Below are positions 7,395 through 15,390 of a DNA stretch of 64,000 nt, piece after piece; position 1 is the first letter of the stretch; each line of letters starts with the position of its first letter. The translations under genes and the position numbers were made by a program. This DNA is from CAYGVX01 sp964544285. Its GTDB lineage: Archaea > Thermoproteota > Bathyarchaeia > Bathyarchaeales > SOJC01. The stretch lies in contig CAZJAQ010000001.1 in NCBI GenBank assembly GCA_964544285.1, forward strand, positions 1 to 64,000. Direction: 5' to 3'. The notes below the pieces were generated by a model, which ran no database searches, had not been told where the DNA came from, and saw only the letters and a program-made list of their open reading frames with translations.

Positions 7395-8732
7395 ATGGCA
7401 GATTATCCAAAAATAGTCGTGACTCCTCCAGGTCCGAAGGCACGGGAGCTTGCAAAACGCGACGAAAAAGTGATTTCCCAGTCGTTTGTGAGGTTCTACC
7501 CCCTCGCGATACAGAGTGGAAAAGGCTGCATTATCCGCGACGTAGACGACAACGAGTACATCGACTTCAACTCGGGTCTCGTCTGCTTAAACGTGGGGCA
7601 CAGTCACCCCAAGGTGGTGGAGGCGGTTAAGGGTCAGCTGGACCGTTTTCTACACTATTCGGTCACCGACTTCCTCTACCGCGAAGTCGTGGACGTGGCT
7701 GAGAAACTGGTTAAAATCACTCCCGGCGCGTGGGAGAAGAAGGTTTTCTTCAGCAACAGCGGCGCCGAATCGGTTGAGGCTGGAGCGAAGCTTGCGAAGT
7801 GGCACACTCGGAAACAGCGGTTTATCGCTTTCATAAGCGCCTTCCACGGCAGGACTTTGGGCGCCGTGTCCTTCACTGCCAGTAAACCCGTCCAGAGACG
7901 ATACTTCTTCCCCATGGTCCCCGGTGTCACCCACGTGCCCTACGGCTACTGCTACCGATGTCCCTTCAAACTCACTTTTCCCGACTGCCACTACTGGTGC
8001 GTTGACTTCATAGACGAATACGTGCTGCAGAGATACGTCCCCCCCGAGGAGGTTGCAGCCTTCGTCTTTGAGCCGATTCAAGGCGAAGGAGGCTACGTCG
8101 TGCCCCCGCCCGAGTATTTCCAGAGGCTGAAGAAGTTGGCGGACAAGTATGGCATACTGATGATGGACGACGAGGTTCAAGCGGGAATGGGAAGAACTGG
8201 CAAATGGTTCGCCATCGAACATTGGGGCGTTGAGCCAGACATCGTGTGCGTTGCCAAGTCGATAGCGGCTGGTCTGCCCCTTGGAGCTACCGTCGCTAAG
8301 GCTACGATAATGGACTGGGAGGGAGGTTCTCATGCGAGCACTTTCGGCGGAAACCCCGTGTCCTGCGCTGCCGCGTCTGCGGTCATCGACGTGATTCAGA
8401 ATGAAGGGCTGAGGGAGAACGCTGCTAAACAAGGCGCTTACATCATGAAGCGGCTCGAGGAGTTGAAGGAAAAAAGCGAGATCGTTGGCGACGTGCGTGG
8501 AAAGGGTTTGATGATAGGCATAGAACTAGTCGAGGACAAAGACAGTAAAAAGCCTGCTTCGAAGAAGGCGGAAGAAGTCATGACGCGAAGCTGGAAACGC
8601 GGTGTGGCAGTGATTACCTGCGGTAAATCGACGATAAGGATAGCTCCCCCCATCATCATAACGCGGGAACTCGTAGACTCGGGGCTAGACATCATAGAAG
8701 ACGCGATTAAACAGGTGGAAAAGCAGGGCTAA
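7395..8732 (+). CDS. Class III PLP aminotransferase (GABA aminotransferase/amino-acid racemase family)
   Basis: This 445-residue cytosolic enzyme belongs to the acetylornithine/4-aminobutyrate aminotransferase family. Visible are GAES (123-126) and AFHGRT (149-154) around the cofactor, the Asp in MMDDEVQ (about 258-259) and the PLP lysine K288 in AKSIAAGLP. A four-cysteine insertion (C186, C189, C198, C202) is shared, as I remember it, with Thermococcales relatives that include broad-specificity amino-acid racemases. The N-terminal KIVVTPPGPKA segment also matches that group. The substrate is therefore uncertain: an omega-amino acid or a racemised amino acid. A TATA-like box lies at 7344-7351; the gene stands alone. 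Confidence 0.8.
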   Translation: MADYPKIVVTPPGPKARELAKRDEKVISQSFVRFYPLAIQSGKGCIIRDVDDNEYIDFNSGLVCLNVGHSHPKVVEAVKGQLDRFLHYSVTDFLYREVVDVAEKLVKITPGAWEKKVFFSNSGAESVEAGAKLAKWHTRKQRFIAFISAFHGRTLGAVSFTASKPVQRRYFFPMVPGVTHVPYGYCYRCPFKLTFPDCHYWCVDFIDEYVLQRYVPPEEVAAFVFEPIQGEGGYVVPPPEYFQRLKKLADKYGILMMDDEVQAGMGRTGKWFAIEHWGVEPDIVCVAKSIAAGLPLGATVAKATIMDWEGGSHASTFGGNPVSCAAASAVIDVIQNEGLRENAAKQGAYIMKRLEELKEKSEIVGDVRGKGLMIGIELVEDKDSKKPASKKAEEVMTRSWKRGVAVITCGKSTIRIAPPIIITRELVDSGLDIIEDAIKQVEKQG

Positions 8733-8762
8733 AAATCCCATTTTCTTTTTTCTGCTGGAAAA

Positions 8763-8932
8763 CATATTTAAACTATGATGTCAACTCTTGCAGATTAAGG
8801 AGACAGAGTAGTGCCCAAATTGCGTTACTGCCGAAGCGGCTGCTGTGACACCGCTCTGCCTTCGATGCGTGGAGGCATGGAAGGTGAAGCAAATAAAAGC
8901 TCAAGCCATGGAAGAGGAGAGGGGAGTCTGAC
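8763..8932 (+). promoter_or_regulatory. Promoter and long leader of the MgtE-type transporter, with a possible upstream ORF
   Basis: A TATA box lies at about 8764-8772, predicting transcription from near 8795 and a leader of roughly 135 nt, long for this genome. Within it an AAGGAGA ribosome-binding site (8797-8803) stands 7 nt before a GTG at 8811 that opens a frame of 75 codons running to 9038, so it overlaps the transporter start in another frame. The transporter has its own GAGGGGAG site upstream of its ATG at 8933. The leader could regulate transporter translation; no known riboswitch is recognised. Confidence 0.4.
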
Positions 8933-10147
8933 ATGGGCACGGAAAGCCTTAAGCACCTTAGTCTCCTTCAGACGACCAAACAAGCATTGCTCTCCTACGT
9001 TTTCAACTTGGGCGGCATTTTTGCTGGTTCCATCGTAGCAGCTTCTCTTGGTCTCTTCTCCCGTGAACCCTGGATAATCGCTCTTTATCCAGGGATTCTC
9101 AGCGTTAGAGGTGTCATAGGCGGTCTGTTTGCTGGGCATTTAAGCACAGGATTGCATTTAGGCACGATTCCTACGAATCTCTTCGGAGAAAAAACGAAGA
9201 AGTTTTACTCGCTTTGGGGGTCTATCATAGCGTTAACCCTTGAAAGCAGCATCTTCTTAGGACTTGTAGCGCTGTTTTTTAACGTGATTTTTCTGGGAAT
9301 AAACGTGTTGAACGCGCCAATCATTCTCGGCACTTTGACAGCGACTATGGGCTTGTCAATACTCGTTATTTCCCCTATGACGATTATTATCGCTTTTTCT
9401 TCGTTTAAGAAGGGCTTGGACCCGGATATAATTGTTTATCCCATCGAGTCCACCATTGCTGACATATTGGTGACTTTGTGTTACGCCTTGGTGTTGAACA
9501 TCCTTTTTTTCGTGAATTTTGGCGGGCTTGTTGTGTCGACGATTTGCATCGTCTTTGTGGGCATTGTCTTGGTAATTTTTTACAGAAACTGGAAAGAACC
9601 AGAGTTTGTAAGAATAATTAGAGAAACTTTCTATACGTTGGTCATTGTAGCATTCATAGTGAACATCACAGGTTCGGTGCTCTCTAGAATTAGCGAATTC
9701 GTGGGTCGCAGACCAGAGATTTACATCGTTTATCCCGCGCTGATTGATACTATGGGGGATGTTGGAGCAGTGGTGGGGTCGACCGCCACGACAAAGCTCG
9801 CCCTCGGGACGCTTGATCCCTCCTTTAAAGCGATGAGAAACCATGGAACTCAGATAGCGGGAGCATGGGCAGCGTCAGCAGCAATGTATGTGGTTTATGC
9901 GCTTATCAGTTCTCTTTCCCAAGCCAATGCGAACTCTTTGGCAGCCCTAAGATTCATCGCCCTGCTTCTAGCCACACATACCTTCGCCGCAATTTTTATG
10001 ATTTTTATATCCTTCGGCGTAGCTGTCCTCACTTTCAGGAAGGGTCTCGACCCAGACAACTTCGTCATTCCCGTAGAAAGCTCGTTGGCTGACACCTTGA
10101 CAACGGTCTCACTGTTCATCATGCTGGGCTTAATTGGAGGGTTTTGA
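8933..10147 (+). CDS. MgtE/SLC41-type divalent cation transporter
   Basis: This 404-residue membrane protein consists of two tandem MgtE-type integral membrane repeats (about residues 20-200 and 225-404), with roughly ten hydrophobic helices. The repeats share similar segments, for example FKKGLDPDIIVYPIESTIAD at about 161 and the related FRKGLDPDNFVIPVESSLAD at about 366, which contain the conserved acidic residues of the pore. It lacks the cytoplasmic N and CBS domains of bacterial MgtE, like SLC41 and archaeal forms. Two PhoU/TrkA-C proteins follow and probably regulate it. Mg2+ is the likely substrate. Confidence 0.82.
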   Translation: MGTESLKHLSLLQTTKQALLSYVFNLGGIFAGSIVAASLGLFSREPWIIALYPGILSVRGVIGGLFAGHLSTGLHLGTIPTNLFGEKTKKFYSLWGSIIALTLESSIFLGLVALFFNVIFLGINVLNAPIILGTLTATMGLSILVISPMTIIIAFSSFKKGLDPDIIVYPIESTIADILVTLCYALVLNILFFVNFGGLVVSTICIVFVGIVLVIFYRNWKEPEFVRIIRETFYTLVIVAFIVNITGSVLSRISEFVGRRPEIYIVYPALIDTMGDVGAVVGSTATTKLALGTLDPSFKAMRNHGTQIAGAWAASAAMYVVYALISSLSQANANSLAALRFIALLLATHTFAAIFMIFISFGVAVLTFRKGLDPDNFVIPVESSLADTLTTVSLFIMLGLIGGF

Positions 10148-10223
10148 AAATAGCAACAAATATCTATTCTCATACAGTATTAATTTCCAGTGGCTTCCAC
10201 GTTGCTGGAGTGTTCTTTGAACT

Positions 10224-10832
10224 ATGGTGAAATTGGAGAAGATTGAATACAAGCCCGTCTCGGTCCGAGATTTGCTGGCTGAAATCAAGGACCTGTCTGA
10301 GCTAATGATTGACTTGGCGTATTCTGCCGCGCTCTTCGACAATAAGGAATTGGCAGAAGAAGTTTTGGAGCTTGAACAACGCGTAGACACGCTGGCGTAT
10401 CTCTTAGACATGAACACTATGATCGCAGTTAGAGACGCCGAAGACGCTGAAAATCTAGTAGGTGTTTCTGTAGTAGCCTCCGCCGCCGACAAAATCTCAG
10501 ACGCAGCTGGAGACATAGCGGTTATAGTGACAAAAAACATAGGTATCCACCCCCTCGTCCGTCAAGCCTTTGAAAGGGTAGAGGAACATCTCATCCGAGT
10601 AGAAATCACCCCTAACTCCATACTCATTGGGGTTGCTCTTGACAAGTTAGGGTTGGCTGCACGATTCGGCGTGGACATCATAGCGATTAGGCGAAACAAA
10701 GACTGGATAATAAACCCAAAGGAAATAGAAAGGCTAGAGAAAGGCGACGTCTTGATCGCCCGCGGAGCGCCGGGCGGCATTGACGAACTGAAAGGACTTG
10801 CCGAAGGAGCTATCAAGAAGTTGGAGGCATGA
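10224..10832 (+). CDS. PhoU-like/TrkA-C domain regulator of the cation transporter (first copy)
   Basis: The 202-residue cytosolic protein has an N-terminal helical PhoU-like region (about 15-115) and a C-terminal TrkA-C/RCK-C domain (about 120-200) ending in the typical KGDVLIARG segment. TrkA-C domains bind small ligands and gate transporters. It sits 76 bp after the transporter and overlaps its paralogue by 4 bp. The two copies probably form a heteromeric regulatory unit for the MgtE-type channel. That function is inferred from neighbourhood. Confidence 0.75.
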   Translation: MVKLEKIEYKPVSVRDLLAEIKDLSELMIDLAYSAALFDNKELAEEVLELEQRVDTLAYLLDMNTMIAVRDAEDAENLVGVSVVASAADKISDAAGDIAVIVTKNIGIHPLVRQAFERVEEHLIRVEITPNSILIGVALDKLGLAARFGVDIIAIRRNKDWIINPKEIERLEKGDVLIARGAPGGIDELKGLAEGAIKKLEA

Positions 10833-11410
10833 AATTGGCTGAAAAGAAGTTTGAGGTAATAGTGGACAAGCTTGCTTGTCTGAAAGACACTTCTGAGTTA
10901 ATGCTTGACTTGGCATATTCTTCCCTCTTGATGAACAGTCAGTACCTCGCGGAAGAAGTGCAAGCCCTCGAGGAATGCATGGACGAGCTTCACACAGAGT
11001 TCGAGCAGCTCGTCCTCTCGAGCGGGTTCACGCCCGAAGAATCAAAGGATTTCTTGGGACTAATTAGGCTCGGGGTCATCACAGAAAAAATCGCCGACGC
11101 TGCAGCCCAGATAGCCGAAGTGGTTCTGAGGGAGCTGAAGCCTCACCCTATCTTGAAGATGGTCATCGAAGAGGCAGAAGAAACAGTCGCTCACATTCAA
11201 GTGTCGCCAAAGTCCACTTTAGTGGGGAAAACTCTCCGCCAAGCCCAGATACATGAAGAAACAGGCATGTGGATTCTAGCCATCAGGAGGGGCAAGAACT
11301 GGATACGCCCGAAACCCAACACGACGATAGAGCAGAATGACGTTCTCATCGCTTCGGGGTATGCTGAAGGCAAGGAAGACCTAGAAAAACTCGCCTCACC
11401 AAAAAACTAG
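10829..11410 (+). CDS. PhoU-like/TrkA-C domain regulator of the cation transporter (second copy)
   Basis: This 193-residue protein is a diverged paralogue of the preceding one, with the same layout: PhoU-like helices (about 10-110) and a TrkA-C domain (about 115-190) ending in NDVLIASGYAEG. The two share the DLAYSS/A-LL...LAEEV pattern at their N-termini. The ATGA overlap with the upstream gene suggests coupled translation and a fixed stoichiometry. It is the last gene of the mgtE operon; a dispersed repeat lies just downstream. Confidence 0.75.
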   Translation: MKLAEKKFEVIVDKLACLKDTSELMLDLAYSSLLMNSQYLAEEVQALEECMDELHTEFEQLVLSSGFTPEESKDFLGLIRLGVITEKIADAAAQIAEVVLRELKPHPILKMVIEEAEETVAHIQVSPKSTLVGKTLRQAQIHEETGMWILAIRRGKNWIRPKPNTTIEQNDVLIASGYAEGKEDLEKLASPKN

Positions 11411-11440
11411 ACATCGCTCAAGCCCAACCCACACACATTA

Positions 11441-11480
11441 GGAGCCTAATAGGACGGTCTAGTCTAGGCGCAGAGCCCAC
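11441..11480 (+). repeat. Dispersed short element, copy 1
   Basis: A 40-bp intergenic sequence whose 33-bp core (11443-11475) differs at one base from copies at 20048-20080 (opposite strand) and 57186-57218. The central segment reads GACGGTCTAGTCTAGGCGC; the left end is AGCCTAATAG. The whole 40 bp, ending in GCCCAC, matches the copy at 20043-20082 with one mismatch. CCCACACACA before it and CCCACTCACA after it form imperfect direct repeats. It lies between convergent genes (TrkA-C protein and tfs). Confidence 0.85.
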
Positions 11481-11495
11481 TCACAACAAAGACGC

Positions 11496-11846
11496 CTAAG
11501 TATACTCCCTGAAAGTGAAACTACACTTCGTACACCGGAAGAACTGCGTCGACGACTCGTCGCTTCCCCGCGTCTGCACTTGCCAGACAAAAGCTAAACT
11601 ATTCCCACACTTAGGACACTCCACCCTCACAGTGGGCAGAGTCCGTAGCTTCTGCTCCTCCTTCCCAATCACTGCGATAGATTCTTGAAAGGGCTGGGGC
11701 TCCTTCACGACCAGAGGAACGACGACCTTCCCCTCCCCTTCAGGCTTCTTCCTAAAACCACACCTCGGACAAACCCACACCACCGTCTCTTTCCCCTTCT
11801 GCTTCGTGGCCACAAGCCTCTTACCACACTTCACGCAAAACTCCAC
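11496..11846 (-). CDS. tfs: Transcription factor S (TFIIS/RPB9-like)
   Basis: TFS stimulates RNA cleavage by backtracked RNA polymerase. The 116-residue protein has two zinc ribbons: C4/C7/C26/C29 at the N-terminus and C77/C80/C105/C108 at the C-terminus. The acidic pair D96-E97 in the C-terminal ribbon, which reaches into the polymerase active site and is needed for cleavage, is present, so this is an active TFS rather than an RPB9-like subunit. It is transcribed leftward on its own, downstream of a DUF99 gene. Confidence 0.92.
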   Translation of the reverse strand: MEFCVKCGKRLVATKQKGKETVVWVCPRCGFRKKPEGEGKVVVPLVVKEPQPFQESIAVIGKEEQKLRTLPTVRVECPKCGNSLAFVWQVQTRGSDESSTQFFRCTKCSFTFREYT

Positions 11847-11923
11847 AGTCTTTCACCATACCCGTTCCTTTTCCCTCACCGCCGAGTCTTAAAAATCTTT
11901 TCCAATTCCAATAAATATTACAG

Positions 11924-12520
11924 CTACTCCTCTAACGGGCCAGTCAATCCAGAAGCGATAAGATGCGCCACCCGCAACGCCTCAGGAACGTTACTGCGAG
12001 TGGCGGTGCTCTTCACGATTCTCCTCGCAACATCCACCTCAACCCCCGCCACTTGCATAAAAATCGCCTCTTCTCCAGGACGCGTCACAACCCTAACGAT
12101 TCTATCCGCATTCCTTATCGCCCTCCACCTTTCCTCAGCGAAGGGCAAATTCTTCAACGCTCTCCGAATGTCGTCGAAGTCAGGCTTTTCCCGAGTCAAA
12201 GCGATCACAGGCAAACTGGTTACCTCGAAGAGCCTCATGGTGTCAACCACGTTGAAACCTGCAAAGGTCACACCGTCCAGCATGACTACCCTCAACTGTC
12301 CATAATGCGGCGAACGCATAATCATCTCCGCAATCTTTTTGGTCGCGTCCAAACCATCTATCTCGACCCGTGTCCTCATGAATCCGTCGAGCCAGTATCC
12401 CCCCCTAAAAACGACCCCGATAACATCGCACTTTCCCTGTGTGTGGGGAACGAACACTCCGTCGTCGACGCCGACAATCCTAATCTCAGGCTTTACGGAA
12501 CGAAGCTTTCTGGTTCTCAC
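11924..12520 (-). CDS. DUF99 family protein (endonuclease V-like fold)
   Basis: A conserved archaeal protein of unknown role, with the family's aspartates in VGVDDG near the N-terminus and VMLDGVTFAGFNVVD in the middle; the fold is thought to resemble endonuclease V. I place the start at the GTG at 12520 because AGAGG lies about 8 nt before it and the protein then begins a few residues before the conserved VKPEIRIVG segment. A GTG at 12580 would add 20 residues, but that stretch includes a TATA-like TTTATTTTTT. From 12520 it is 198 residues. Confidence 0.78.
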   Translation of the reverse strand: MRTRKLRSVKPEIRIVGVDDGVFVPHTQGKCDVIGVVFRGGYWLDGFMRTRVEIDGLDATKKIAEMIMRSPHYGQLRVVMLDGVTFAGFNVVDTMRLFEVTSLPVIALTREKPDFDDIRRALKNLPFAEERWRAIRNADRIVRVVTRPGEEAIFMQVAGVEVDVARRIVKSTATRSNVPEALRVAHLIASGLTGPLEE

Positions 12521-12606
12521 TCGAGCATCCTCTTTTAACTCTCTTCGTGGCAACAAAAAATAAACATTATCATAGGGCACACTTCATAAAGAAAGGCTGA
12601 CGAAAA

Positions 12607-13002
12607 ATGTCTAACCCCAAGAAAAGATTTCTTTTCACACCCACCTACAAAAACGTGCAAGAAATTCTCACAGACCATAACCTTGCAACTCTGGGCGACG
12701 CCTACGTCAACTTCGTCTACTCTCTCTACCTCTCTATGAAGACTGGAAAGCCAACGGGAGCAAAAGTCGATAGCCGCTTGCTCTCCAAAGCCCTAAACCA
12801 AGCAGGATTAAGAGAACTATTACCTTCAAGAGTGGACCGCCACAAACAAGCAGACGCTGCTGAAGCGCTGCTGGTCTACCTCTGGCTCCAAGGGCTAACA
12901 ACAATAAAAGAAAACGTAGAGACACTGAGAACGCATGAGGACGTCGCAGAAGCGTTCAGTCTCCTCATTTCCAGAGCAACTAAAACGCTCAACTTGACAT
13001 AG
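12607..13002 (+). CDS. RNase III-like domain protein without dsRNA-binding domain
   Basis: A 131-residue protein made only of an RNase III catalytic-type domain. The signature helix LATLGDAYVNF (26-36) carries the acidic residue D31, and ADAAEALLVYLWL (83-95) supplies D84 and E87, matching the two halves of the RNase III acidic site. There is no dsRNA-binding domain, so it resembles mini-RNase III. Archaea mostly lack RNase III, so the role, perhaps rRNA or tRNA maturation, is open. It is divergent from the DUF99 gene. Confidence 0.65.
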   Translation: MSNPKKRFLFTPTYKNVQEILTDHNLATLGDAYVNFVYSLYLSMKTGKPTGAKVDSRLLSKALNQAGLRELLPSRVDRHKQADAAEALLVYLWLQGLTTIKENVETLRTHEDVAEAFSLLISRATKTLNLT

Positions 13003-13013
13003 CACGATTTTTG

Positions 13014-13310
13014 CTAGCCTTGCCACTCTTTCAAAGCCTTGTTAAACGCTGCTCGAAAAGCTTCAGTGTCCTTCTGCACCTCTCCCACGGCTTCTTTGAG
13101 TAGAGTTTCTGGCTTGCTCCGCGTTTTCGTTCGGACGTAGATCACTGGGCTTGATGTGAGGGGGTGTGGAACACGGTATCCTGCCAGGTCTACTCTCTCA
13201 TCCTTGAGCAACGCTTTCTGAATCACGTTACAGAACGTATGGCCTTCTCCATGAACCTCTATCTTCAACTCCTTCCCCGTCTTATTCAAGATTTTTACCT
13301 GCATCGCCAA
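13014..13310 (-). CDS. rpoL: DNA-directed RNA polymerase subunit L (Rpo11)
   Basis: The 98-residue protein is Rpo11, which pairs with Rpo3 to form the assembly platform of archaeal RNA polymerase, like bacterial alpha dimer and eukaryotic RPB11. The conserved segments EVHGEGHTFCNVIQKALL and GYRVPHPL are present. It follows csl4 by 8 bp on the minus strand, forming a two-gene operon. Confidence 0.93.
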   Translation of the reverse strand: MAMQVKILNKTGKELKIEVHGEGHTFCNVIQKALLKDERVDLAGYRVPHPLTSSPVIYVRTKTRSKPETLLKEAVGEVQKDTEAFRAAFNKALKEWQG

Positions 13311-13318
13311 CTCCTCCC

Positions 13319-13900
13319 TTAAAGGTCTGCTTTTCCGTAGTCTAAGGCAACACGGCGTTTTTCAACGTTTCCACAGCTGAGGCACTGCATCTTATAACGC
13401 TTCTGCTGCAACATCTGTCCGCATCGCGAGCAGAAAGCGTACAGAACCCCGAGGTTTTTGTCGGAAGTTGAGAGATGGAAAAGTCGGTTCTTTTCACTTA
13501 TCACTTTTGCCCGAATGATGTCTCCGGGTTTGCACGCGTCGTGGATGGATTCAACGTAAGACGTGCTGATGTCCGAAATGTAGAGCAGTCCCGAGAAAAC
13601 GCCTGACAACGGTTCGTTTCCTATTTTAAATATTCGTATTGCTGCAGCTTTGTTCTGAAGATTTGAGACTTGTCCAGTCAGCACGCTACCGACCTTCGGC
13701 ACTTTTGCTCCATGAACCGTGGGGTAAACCGACACTGTCTTGTTCTGCAAGTCCAAGAGTGTGCGTCCACTGACTTTGGCGTAGATTTTTCCTTGCTCTA
13801 CATACGTGCCTTGACCTGGGGAGAACTCTTCGATTACTCCTAAACGTTCTCCTGGCGCAACAAACTGCCCACTTTGTCTTTTTGAACTAGTTTTGCTCAT
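13319..13900 (-). CDS. csl4: Exosome subunit Csl4
   Basis: Csl4 is one of the RNA-binding cap proteins of the archaeal exosome. The 193-residue protein has an N-terminal domain (about 10-65), an S1 RNA-binding domain (about 68-148) and a C-terminal zinc ribbon with C157, C160, C173 and C176. Length and order match other archaeal Csl4 proteins. It is the first gene of a csl4-rpoL operon read leftward. Confidence 0.93.
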   Translation of the reverse strand: MSKTSSKRQSGQFVAPGERLGVIEEFSPGQGTYVEQGKIYAKVSGRTLLDLQNKTVSVYPTVHGAKVPKVGSVLTGQVSNLQNKAAAIRIFKIGNEPLSGVFSGLLYISDISTSYVESIHDACKPGDIIRAKVISEKNRLFHLSTSDKNLGVLYAFCSRCGQMLQQKRYKMQCLSCGNVEKRRVALDYGKADL

Positions 13901-14073
13901 GTATTGTCTCTCTTTTCCTCATAGAGCTTAAAGAGTTTAGGATAGTTACGTTAAGCTTGAGTGCTCGTTATTTTTCCATCGGGCTCCGCAATAAACTTTT
14001 TGATTGAAGAGAAATTGCTAAATTGTTGCCAACGCATGTATTTTCAGAAGTTGTTGTCGCAGGTTCAAGGAGA

Positions 14074-14706
14074 ATGGCTAGAACGGTGTACGAAGAGAAA
14101 TACTTTGTTGGTGAATGCAGTCCTATTCTTTTCGGCTATGCTTCCATTTTTTATCGACTAAACGCGTGGTTTAGGTTTCGAAGGATTGCATCGTTTGTAA
14201 GAAGACACGGTGGTAGCGGAAGGATACTGGACGTCGGATGCGCGCTGGGGCACTCTCTGAGCAGATTCGGCTCCGCTGGACTAGAGGCGGTTGGGTGCGA
14301 CATTTCGGCATGGGCAACGGGGAAAGCCAAGAAAATGAACCCCAGCTTAGCCATTGTTAGGGCAGACGCGCTTTTTCTGCCATTCAAGTCTAAAGCATTC
14401 GACGTTACTACGACTTTCGAAACTTTGGAGCACTGTCCCAACGTGAGTTCAGTCTTGAAAGAAATAAGAAGGGTCACCAAGCCAAAGGGTATAGTGGTCG
14501 TCTCAGTTCCTACAACAGATTTGAATGACACTCACGGAGACAAATCCCACGTGTGGCACATGTCGCTTGAGGAGTGGTTAAACTTGTTGGGAGAACATCT
14601 CAGAGTCTTAGACGTAGAGTTCTTCATGAAATTCATGAAATACCTCGATGGAAAGACGTGCAATACTTTTATTGCGTTGAGAAACGAGAAAGCCGTGCGA
14701 CTATAA
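14074..14706 (+). CDS. Class I SAM-dependent methyltransferase (methyltransferase type 11)
   Basis: A 210-residue methyltransferase of unknown substrate. SAM-binding motif I reads ILDVGCALGHS near residue 50, followed by the acidic motif II at VGCDIS and the motif III/IV region RADALFLPFKSKAFDVTTTFETLEH, the pattern of UbiE/type 11 enzymes. The ATG at 14074 has AAGGAGA directly before it, which is unusually close; a TTG at 14023 would add 17 residues. It is a single gene between csl4 and a convergent methyltransferase. Confidence 0.7.
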   Translation: MARTVYEEKYFVGECSPILFGYASIFYRLNAWFRFRRIASFVRRHGGSGRILDVGCALGHSLSRFGSAGLEAVGCDISAWATGKAKKMNPSLAIVRADALFLPFKSKAFDVTTTFETLEHCPNVSSVLKEIRRVTKPKGIVVVSVPTTDLNDTHGDKSHVWHMSLEEWLNLLGEHLRVLDVEFFMKFMKYLDGKTCNTFIALRNEKAVRL

Positions 14707-15390
14707 TTAGGCTTTTTCTATTACATAAAGGTAGACGGGAAATCGATGCTTCTGTTTTCTATGAAAATCGAACATGTGAGGAACCGTCATCTGCATGGTG
14801 TACACGGCTTTGATTCTTCCACCATTCTTTTCTACGAGGTTTTTCAAAAAAGGGTTTGGAGAAACTAGTAGAGGCTGAGTAGTGCGTCCTCTTCTGATGA
14901 GCTTGCTGTTCTGTCTACTGCTTCCTTTGTGTAGAGAGTAGACGCACTTGCCAATTTCGAGGGCTTTTTCCAGAAATTCCCGATCAGCTTTTTTTCTCTG
15001 TACACCAAAGGGAGGGTTCTGCAGCACCGTGTCGAAAGTTCCATGGATAGCTGCGATTTCAGCAGTTATCCACTGAGTCTTGTCTTTAACATCCAGTCTT
15101 TCGGCGTTTCTTAACGCAGTTCTTGTGGCGGCTCTGTCTATGTCCACGCCGATGGTTTCTTTTGCCCCTAGAAGGGCGCTGCCTATAGCGAGTCTTCCTG
15201 AGCCGCATCCCAAGTCCACCACGGTTTTGCCTATAATGTCGTCATACGTGTATGCGGCTAGGTAGAGTAGTCCTGCGGCAACGTCGGGCGTTATCGTGTA
15301 TTGTTCTAAGTAGGCTTTCGGGGATGGATGTGGCTCTGTTTTTGAGAGCGCAATCTCTAAGTCGCGCTTTCGAACCAGCCTTCTCTGCAT
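14707..15390 (-). CDS. METTL5-like N6-adenine RNA methyltransferase
   Basis: A 227-residue class I methyltransferase with motif I VVDLGCGSGRL (about 57-67) and the N6-adenine signature NPPFG at 125-129. The N-terminal HPSPKAYLEQYTITPDVAA segment matches METTL5/archaeal homologues, which modify a conserved small-subunit rRNA adenine; the target here is inferred. I start it at the ATG at 15390, with GGGAGA 5 nt upstream, so it overlaps the dph2 end by 34 bp. It ends the rpl10e-ppsA-dph2 gene string. Confidence 0.8.
   Translation of the reverse strand: MQRRLVRKRDLEIALSKTEPHPSPKAYLEQYTITPDVAAGLLYLAAYTYDDIIGKTVVDLGCGSGRLAIGSALLGAKETIGVDIDRAATRTALRNAERLDVKDKTQWITAEIAAIHGTFDTVLQNPPFGVQRKKADREFLEKALEIGKCVYSLHKGSSRQNSKLIRRGRTTQPLLVSPNPFLKNLVEKNGGRIKAVYTMQMTVPHMFDFHRKQKHRFPVYLYVIEKA

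Noticed and set aside
7650..8432. Long open frame (260 codons) on the minus strand inside the aminotransferase gene
   Set aside because: It lies wholly antisense to a gene with intact PLP motifs, has no promoter or ribosome-binding site, and its product is an arginine/serine/histidine-rich shadow.
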